From an uncultured Gemmobacter sp. (GTDB taxonomy: Bacteria; Pseudomonadota; Alphaproteobacteria; Rhodobacterales; Rhodobacteraceae), in assembly GCA_937983495.1 (NCBI GenBank), contig CALKAA010000253.1, forward strand, positions 1 to 10,571: DNA of 10,571 nucleotides. Direction: 5' to 3'. The notes beneath the pieces were generated by a model. It was not told the DNA's origin and did not search any database. It saw only the letters and a program-made list of their open reading frames with translations. Below are positions 6,646 through 10,571 of this stretch, in pieces. Each line of letters begins with the position of its first letter. The first letter of the stretch is position 1. A program made the translations under genes and the position numbers.

Positions 6646-8804
6646 TCGCCAATCGCCGCAGCAAAGGCCCCGCGATAGAGCGCTGAAAGGGCGGCCAAGG
6701 GGGTGCTGTCTGCACCCAGCGTCACCGTGCTGCCACCGAAGCGGCCCACGCGCAGAACCGGCACGCCAGTCGTCAGGGCGGCGGCTTCGATGGCCTTGGC
6801 ACCGTCTTCCGAAACGGCGAGCAGATAGCGCGCCTGATCTTCGCCGAACAGCGTCGGAATGTCGCCCGCGTCAAGGCTCAGGCCAAGGCCCGCGCCCTCG
6901 GCCATCTCGAAGGCCGCCAGCGCCAGACCGCCATCGCCCAGATCGGTGCAGGCCCGCACCGATTTGCGGATGCTGCGCAGGAAATCGCCGTTGCGCTTCT
7001 CGGCGACCAGATCGACGACCGGCGCATCGCCGGCCTCAATGCCAAAGGCCTCGGCCAGCAGCGCCGATTGGCCCAGATGGCCGAATGTCTCGCCGATCAG
7101 CAGGGCAATATCGCCCTCGGCGGGCTGGCCCGCGATCAGATCGTCGAGGCTGGAGAGGATGCCCACCGCGCCGATGGTCGGTGTGGGCAGAATGGCCGAA
7201 CCGTCGGTCTCGTTATAGAGCGAGACGTTGCCCGAGACGATCGGCATATCCAGTGCCGCCACGGCTGCGCCGATACCTTTGATCGCACCCACGAATTGCC
7301 CCATGATTTCAGGCTTTTCCGGGTTGCCGAAGTTCAGGTTGTCGGTGGTGGCAAGGGGCAGGGCCCCCACGGCGGTGAGGTTGCGATAGGCCTCGGCCAC
7401 GGCCTGCTTGCCGCCCTCGAACGGGTTGGCCTTCACATAACGCGGTGTCACATCGCTGGTGAAGGCCAGCGCCTTGCCGGTGCCATGCACCCGCACCACG
7501 CCCGCCGCCATGCCGGGGCGGATCACGGTATCAGCGCCCACCTGGCTGTCATATTGCTCCCAGACCCAGGCCTTGTGGGCATAAGACGGGCTGGAAATCA
7601 GCGCTTTCAGCGCGTCAATCGCGCCAATCGCGGGCACCTCGCCCAAAGGCGCGGCAGCCGGAGTTTCCACCCAGGGCCGGTCATATTCCGGCGCGTTCGA
7701 CGACAGTTTCGACAGCGGCAGATCGGCTTTCACCTCATTGCCCAGCAGGATGAGGAAGCGGTCCTCGGGGATGGTTTCGCCCACGATGGCAAAATCCAGA
7801 TCCCATTTTTCAAAGATCGCCCGCGCCTCAGCCTCTTTTTCGGGCTTCAGCACCATGAGCATGCGCTCCTGGCTTTCCGACAGCATCATCTCATAGGCGG
7901 TCATCGCCGCCTCGCGCTGCGGCACGGCGTCGAGGTTCAGCTTGATGCCAAGCCCGCCCTTGTCGCCCATCTCGACCGCCGAGCAGGTGAGGCCGGCGGC
8001 CCCCATATCTTGAATCGAGATCACCGCGCCCGAGCCCATCAGCTCCAGGCTGGCCTCCAGCAGGCGCTTTTCGGTGAAGGGGTCACCAACCTGCACGGTG
8101 GGGCGCTTTTCCTCGATCGTGTCATCGAATTCGGCCGAAGCCATGGTGGCCCCGCCGACGCCATCGCGGCCCGTCTTGGCACCCAGATAGACGACCGGCA
8201 TCCCCACGCCCGAAGCGACCGAGTAAAAAATCTTGTCGGTATCGGCGATACCAGCCGCAAAGGCATTCACAAGGCAATTGCCGTTATAGCTGCGGTGGAA
8301 GCGCACTTCACCGCCCACAGTCGGCACGCCGAAGGCGTTGCCATAGCTGCCAATGCCCTCAACGACGCCTTTCACCAGGTGGCTGGTTTTCGGATGCGAG
8401 GGCAGGCCGAAAGACAACGCATTCATCGCGGCAATCGGGCGGGCACCCATGGTGAACACATCGCGCAGGATGCCGCCGACACCGGTGGCCGCGCCCTGAT
8501 GTGGCTCGATGTAAGAGGGGTGGTTATGGCTTTCCATCTTGAAGATGACGGCTTGCCCGTCGCCGATATCGACCACACCGGCATTCTCGCCGGGGCCGCA
8601 AATCACCTGCGGGCCGGTGGTCGGCAGGGTGCGCAGCCATTTCTTCGAGGATTTGTAAGAGCAATGCTCGTTCCACATCGCCGAGAAGATGCCCAACTCC
8701 GTGAAGGTCGGCTCGCGCCCGATGATGTCAAGGATACGCTGGTATTCATCGGGTTTGAGGCCATGCGAAGCGATCAGCTCGGGCGTGATTGCGGGGTCGG
8801 TCAT
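6642..8804 (-). CDS. purL: Phosphoribosylformylglycinamidine synthase subunit PurL
   Basis: Synthetase subunit that makes FGAM from FGAR using ATP and ammonia supplied by PurQ, with PurS as adaptor, in de novo purine synthesis (cytosol). Seen, 720 residues, the size of the small PurL type: [11 protein letters not shown] with His47, a GPGENAGVV turn (70-78), the metal/nucleotide-binding ESHNHPS (91-97), [12 protein letters not shown] (104-115), [16 protein letters not shown] in the middle, and [10 protein letters not shown] and [15 protein letters not shown] in the C-terminal half. The ATG at 8804 is preferred because GAGGG lies five bases upstream and [11 protein letters not shown] is the normal N terminus. 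An in-frame ATG at 8816 lacks a binding site. The gene heads a leftward unit with GNAT, bolA and grxD. Its promoter must lie within or near the repeat copy at 8838-9012. Confidence 0.96.
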   Translation of the reverse strand: MTDPAITPELIASHGLKPDEYQRILDIIGREPTFTELGIFSAMWNEHCSYKSSKKWLRTLPTTGPQVICGPGENAGVVDIGDGQAVIFKMESHNHPSYIEPHQGAATGVGGILRDVFTMGARPIAAMNALSFGLPSHPKTSHLVKGVVEGIGSYGNAFGVPTVGGEVRFHRSYNGNCLVNAFAAGIADTDKIFYSVASGVGMPVVYLGAKTGRDGVGGATMASAEFDDTIEEKRPTVQVGDPFTEKRLLEASLELMGSGAVISIQDMGAAGLTCSAVEMGDKGGLGIKLNLDAVPQREAAMTAYEMMLSESQERMLMVLKPEKEAEARAIFEKWDLDFAIVGETIPEDRFLILLGNEVKADLPLSKLSSNAPEYDRPWVETPAAAPLGEVPAIGAIDALKALISSPSYAHKAWVWEQYDSQVGADTVIRPGMAAGVVRVHGTGKALAFTSDVTPRYVKANPFEGGKQAVAEAYRNLTAVGALPLATTDNLNFGNPEKPEIMGQFVGAIKGIGAAVAALDMPIVSGNVSLYNETDGSAILPTPTIGAVGILSSLDDLIAGQPAEGDIALLIGETFGHLGQSALLAEAFGIEAGDAPVVDLVAEKRNGDFLRSIRKSVRACTDLGDGGLALAAFEMAEGAGLGLSLDAGDIPTLFGEDQARYLLAVSEDGAKAIEAAALTTGVPVLRVGRFGGSTVTLGADSTPLAALSALYRGAFAAAIGE

Positions 8805-8837
8805 GGCATCCCTCATCTGTGAAAGGCCGAAATCTGC

Positions 8838-9012
8838 GGGCTTGTGCGCCTCTTAGGGTATCCGGGCCAAGCGGAAAAGGTGCGCATGGGGGGCGGCAGC
8901 AAACTTTTTTCGCCACGGTCGCAGTTTTTTCCGGAGCCTCTGTCGAAATCTGGGAAGGTGAAGCGTCCTTGGGACATCGACAAACGCAAAACTGGATGTG
9001 CAACATGACCGC
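8838..9012. repeat. Diverged intergenic repeat, copy A
   Basis: This segment aligns with 9807-9988. By hand count the first 40 bases match at 35 positions, and the last 76 bases (8937-9012 against 9913-9988) match at 64 without gaps. The middle is less alike. It fills nearly all of the purL-MAPEG gap and ends eight bases into the MAPEG coding sequence (ATGACCGC in both copies). It contains the ECF42-like promoter at 8941-8967. It may be a promoter region duplicated with its genes, or one copy of a dispersed intergenic repeat family. No terminal inverted repeats or target duplications were seen. Confidence 0.85.
8941..8967 (+). promoter_or_regulatory. Candidate ECF42-type promoter for the MAPEG/YCII-1 unit
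   Basis: TGTCGA (8941-8946), a 17-base spacer, then CGTC (8964-8967). This fits the ECF42 sigma factor promoter signature as I recall it (TGTCGA at -35, CGA/TC at -10). An ECF42-like sigma gene lies in the same cluster, and the identical arrangement recurs at 9917-9943. Transcription starting about 7 bases after the -10 would give a leader of roughly 30 bases before the MAPEG ATG at 9005. Confidence 0.6.
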
Positions 9013-9394
9013 TCTGACAATTACTGCGCTTCATGCCCTGCCGCTGGCCTTGATCTATCTGGTGCTTTGGTTCCGCGTGACCCAGATGCGCGCTGGCCTG
9101 GCTGTCTCTATCGGTGACAATGGGAATGTGACCCTGCATGAACGCATCCGCCAGCACGGCAATTTTGTGGAATGGGTGCCCATGGTTCTGATCCTGATGA
9201 TTCTGGCGGAATCCTTGGGGACGGATGGCCTCTACCTGCATGCGTCAGGGGCGTTGCTGGTTCTGGGGCGGCTGGCCCATCCTTTCGGGCTGAAGGCACA
9301 TCGCCCGACCCATGCGCTGCGGATCGTGGGCAACAGCACCAATATTCTGGCCATGGTGACGCTGATCGTCTGTCTGGCTCTGCGCCTGTTTTGA
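9005..9394 (+). CDS. MAPEG-family membrane protein
   Basis: MAPEG proteins are small four-helix membrane proteins. Characterised members use glutathione in detoxification or eicosanoid metabolism; bacterial members of this type (YecN-like) are largely unassigned. Seen, 129 residues: hydrophobic segments at about 7-25, 57-72, 76-90 and 110-128. Between the first two lies the family motif HERIRQHGNFVEWVP (45-59), with the charged and polar residues associated with glutathione binding. A second conserved part, RIVGNSTNIL (106-115), precedes the last helix. Start: ATG at 9005 with a weak GGA site eight bases upstream; an in-frame ATG at 8996 is possible. YCII-1 follows after 49 bases with no terminator, so the two are probably co-transcribed from the ECF42-like promoter at 8941-8967. 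A glutathione-linked stress role is inference. Confidence 0.85.
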   Translation: MTALTITALHALPLALIYLVLWFRVTQMRAGLAVSIGDNGNVTLHERIRQHGNFVEWVPMVLILMILAESLGTDGLYLHASGALLVLGRLAHPFGLKAHRPTHALRIVGNSTNILAMVTLIVCLALRLF

Positions 9395-9443
9395 AACTGC
9401 AAATCGCAAACCGGAAACTTTGCAAACATAACGGAGGCCGAAG

Positions 9444-9806
9444 ATGCAATATATGGCGCTGATCTATACCGACCCCGCGCTGGAACCTGCCTGGGGGACG
9501 CCTGAATTCGATGCGATGATGAAGGGCTATTTCGACGTGAATGATGCGCTCAAGGCCGCGGGTCATCTGATCGCCGGGGAAGGGCTGCAAGGGGTGGAAA
9601 CGGCCACCTCGCTCCGGTTGCGGGGCGGCAAGGTGGAAACCATGGATGGCCCCTTTGCCGAAACGAAGGAGCATCTGGGAGGCTATTACATCATGGATGT
9701 GCCCGATCTGGAGACGGCGTTGAAATATGCCGCAATGATCCCTTCGGCAGCCTTCGGCACGATCGAGCTGCGCCCGTTGATGGATTACAACCCGGCCGGA
9801 AAGTGA
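9444..9806 (+). CDS. YCII/DGPF-domain protein, paralogue 1
   Basis: Seen, 120 residues: the N-terminal strand MQYMALIYTDP, GEGLQGVETATSL (45-57), the family's signature MDGPFAETKEHLGGYY (67-82), a helix LETALKYAA (89-97), and a C-terminal strand IELRPLMDY (107-115). This is a complete YCII-related (DGPF) domain with a ferredoxin-like alpha/beta fold. Known: such proteins are commonly encoded beside ECF42 sigma factors, but their enzymatic role is not settled. It is identical to the second YCII protein at 65 of 120 positions without gaps (hand count). The ATG at 9444 has GGAG seven bases upstream. It follows the MAPEG gene by 49 bases, and the repeat copy B starts directly after its stop codon. 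Confidence 0.9.
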   Translation: MQYMALIYTDPALEPAWGTPEFDAMMKGYFDVNDALKAAGHLIAGEGLQGVETATSLRLRGGKVETMDGPFAETKEHLGGYYIMDVPDLETALKYAAMIPSAAFGTIELRPLMDYNPAGK

Positions 9807-9832
9807 GGGCTTGCGCGCCTGTCAGGGTGTCC

Positions 9833-9862
9833 GGGGCAAGCGGAAATGGGGCAAGCGGAAAT
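9833..9862 (+). repeat. Perfect 15-base tandem duplication inside repeat B
   Basis: GGGGCAAGCGGAAAT occurs at 9833-9847 and again at 9848-9862. Copy A has only one related unit (GGGCCAAGCGGAAAA at about 8864-8878), so the duplication arose after the copies diverged, or was lost in A. It lies about 55 bases upstream of the candidate -35 element. Confidence 0.9.
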
Positions 9863-9916
9863 GATGCGCCTGTGGCGGCAGATTTTTCGCCCCGGCTGCC
9901 GTCTTTTCGGGCCCTC

Positions 9917-9943
9917 TGTCGAAATCCGGGGAGGCGAAGCGTC
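9917..9943 (+). promoter_or_regulatory. Candidate ECF42-type promoter for YCII-2 and the sigma factor
   Basis: TGTCGA (9917-9922), a 17-base spacer, CGTC (9940-9943), the same elements and spacing as at 8941-8967. Its position before YCII-2 and the sigma gene implies autoregulation. The leader to the YCII-2 ATG would be about 120 bases and would contain the 18-codon open frame at 9981. The promoter signature is recalled from work on ECF42 in actinobacteria and is not verified here. Confidence 0.6.
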
Positions 9944-9980
9944 CTGAGGGCATCGACAAACGCGAGGCAGGATTTGCACC

Positions 9981-10037
9981 ATGACCGCACCTGCCATGAT
10001 CCTGGTCGCGGCGCTGAGACGTTCGTTCCTGTTGTGA
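9981..10037 (+). CDS. Possible 18-codon leader ORF or remnant
   Basis: An ATG at the same place in repeat B as the MAPEG start has in repeat A (ATGACCGC in both) opens an 18-codon frame ending with TGA at 10035-10037. The peptide (MTAPAMILVAALRRSFLL) is hydrophobic with two Arg. No good ribosome binding site is seen. It is either the stub left where a gene once followed the duplicated promoter region, a leader peptide, or chance. Confidence 0.2.
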   Translation: MTAPAMILVAALRRSFLL

Positions 10038-10073
10038 GCCGACCTGCATTTTGATTAACCAATGGAGAAGATG

Positions 10074-10436
10074 ATGAAATACATGGTTCTGCTTTACGGT
10101 GATCCTGCTGATGATCCCATGCCGGGCAGCCCCGAATTTGACCCATGGATGGAGGAGTTCATGACGCTCGATACGCGCATGGCCCATGTGGCGACGGTTC
10201 TGTCAGGTGAGGGGCTTCAGGGCGTGGAGACCGCCTCTTGCCTCAAAGCGCCCAATGGAAAGGTAGAGATCATGGATGGCCCCTTTGCCGAGACGCGCGA
10301 GCATCTGGGTGGCTATTACCTGATCGAAGCGGCCAGTCTGGAGGATGCTCGGACCTTTGCGGCTGCGATCCCGATTGCCCGCACGGGCACAATCGAGATT
10401 CGTCCTGTCATGGATTACGACCCGGCCGGAAACTGA
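10074..10436 (+). CDS. YCII/DGPF-domain protein, paralogue 2
   Basis: Seen, 120 residues from the ATG at 10074: MKYMVLLYGDP, GEGLQGVETASCL (45-57), MDGPFAETREHLGGYY (67-82), and IEIRPVMDYDPAG at the end. This is a full YCII-related (DGPF) domain. The start at 10074 is chosen over in-frame ATGs at 10062 and 10071 because GGAG lies six bases before it and because it makes the protein exactly the length of paralogue 1, with no gaps in the alignment. The two differ most in residues 24-44, which may carry specificity (inference). The sigma factor gene starts one base after its stop, so the two are tightly coupled. Probably transcribed from the promoter at 9917-9943. Confidence 0.9.
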   Translation: MKYMVLLYGDPADDPMPGSPEFDPWMEEFMTLDTRMAHVATVLSGEGLQGVETASCLKAPNGKVEIMDGPFAETREHLGGYYLIEAASLEDARTFAAAIPIARTGTIEIRPVMDYDPAGN

Positions 10437-10437
10437 G

Positions 10438-10571
10438 ATGACACAGGCCGCCCGCGCCCTTGCGACCAGCCGGGCTCTCGCCCGCGTGATGGCCGAGGAT
10501 CGCGGGCGGCTGCTGGCCGCCTTGATGGCGCGGCTGGGAGATTTCGACCGCGCCGAAGAGGCCTTGGCCGA
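10438..10571 (+). CDS. ECF sigma factor, ECF42 type, N-terminal fragment (cut by window edge)
   Basis: The first 44 codons are present. EDRGRLLAALMARLGDFDRAEEALAE (20-45) resembles the start of the sigma-2 region in ECF42-group sigma factors, where an (Y/D)GRL...AEDAL pattern is usual. Known: ECF42 factors are encoded with YCII/DGPF proteins, carry a C-terminal extension with TPR-like repeats, and lack an obvious anti-sigma factor. Here the gene begins one base after a DGPF gene, which strongly supports the assignment. GGAA upstream of the ATG at 10438, inside the end of YCII-2, can serve as ribosome binding site. The promoter-recognition region and C-terminal extension lie outside the window and cannot be checked. 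Two candidate target promoters occur upstream. Confidence 0.8.
   Translation, partial: MTQAARALATSRALARVMAEDRGRLLAALMARLGDFDRAEEALA

Larger units (their letters stand above)
9807..9988. repeat. Diverged intergenic repeat, copy B
   Basis: Second copy of the segment at 8838-9012. It begins at the base after the YCII-1 stop codon and ends at ATGACCGC. It differs from copy A by an internal 15-base tandem duplication (9833-9862) and small indels in the middle. The strongest match is 9913-9988 (64 of 76 identical to 8937-9012), which includes the ECF42-like promoter and an invariant CATCGACAAACGC downstream of it. It fills most of the 267-base gap between the two YCII genes. Confidence 0.85.

Noticed and set aside
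7068..8822. 584-codon open frame on the plus strand opposite purL
   Set aside because: Antisense shadow of a full-length PurL. His/Arg/Gln-rich, with no domain or start signal recognised.
9876..9906. Possible terminator after YCII-1 (CGGCAG 9876-9881 with CTGCCG 9896-9901, then TCTTTT)
   Set aside because: The loop is 14 bases and the stem only 6 bp, and copy A does not preserve it. Too weak to call.
9691..10146. Minus-strand frames in repeats A and B sharing a CRCPxDASP-like stretch
   Set aside because: The protein similarity follows directly from the DNA repeat. The frames have no binding sites and overlap the YCII gene ends. Better explained as non-coding repeat DNA carrying promoters.
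1..10571. CRISPR arrays, tRNA or rRNA genes, transposases, phage genes
   Set aside because: No spaced direct-repeat array, tRNA-like cloverleaf text or transposase-like coding region was seen on either strand by eye.

Overview
The window looks like chromosomal DNA from a GC-rich alphaproteobacterium, most likely of the Rhodobacteraceae. The reasons are the divergent tkt / coiled-coil gene-zapA pair, the purL-GNAT-bolA-grxD run, and the codon usage. All assignments rest on reading the sequence and on recalled family features. No search was run.

Left part (1-1955). The first 17 codons of gap (glyceraldehyde-3-phosphate dehydrogenase) run leftward off the edge. Between gap and a rightward DUF808/YedI-type membrane protein gene lie two close matches to the TGTTAGCG-CTAACA palindrome of alphaproteobacterial LacI-type carbon regulators (CceR/PckR class). 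Facing the DUF808 gene is an AT-rich orphan gene for a helical 196-residue protein with an Rx4H motif (RNQFIH) like that of HEPN ribonucleases. Two strong intrinsic terminators separate it from tkt.

Centre (1955-6151). Transketolase is read leftward, probably from a TTG codon. Divergent from it are a coiled-coil protein gene and zapA, which overlap by 8 bases and probably act in cell division. A two-way terminator separates zapA from the oncoming grxD. The leftward unit purL, GNAT acetyltransferase, bolA, grxD combines de novo purine synthesis with the monothiol glutaredoxin/BolA iron-sulfur pair. purL and the GNAT gene share an ATGA stop/start.

Right part (8805-10571). A rightward accessory cluster encodes a MAPEG-family membrane protein, two tandem 120-residue YCII/DGPF paralogues, and the start of an ECF sigma factor of the ECF42 type. 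A diverged repeat of about 175-180 bases occurs twice, once before the MAPEG gene and once before the second YCII gene. Each copy carries TGTCGA-N17-CGTC, which matches the promoter signature I recall for ECF42 sigma factors. The simplest model is that the sigma factor controls both transcription units: its own (YCII-2 plus sigma) and the MAPEG/YCII-1 pair. This small self-regulated circuit is the most interesting part of the window.
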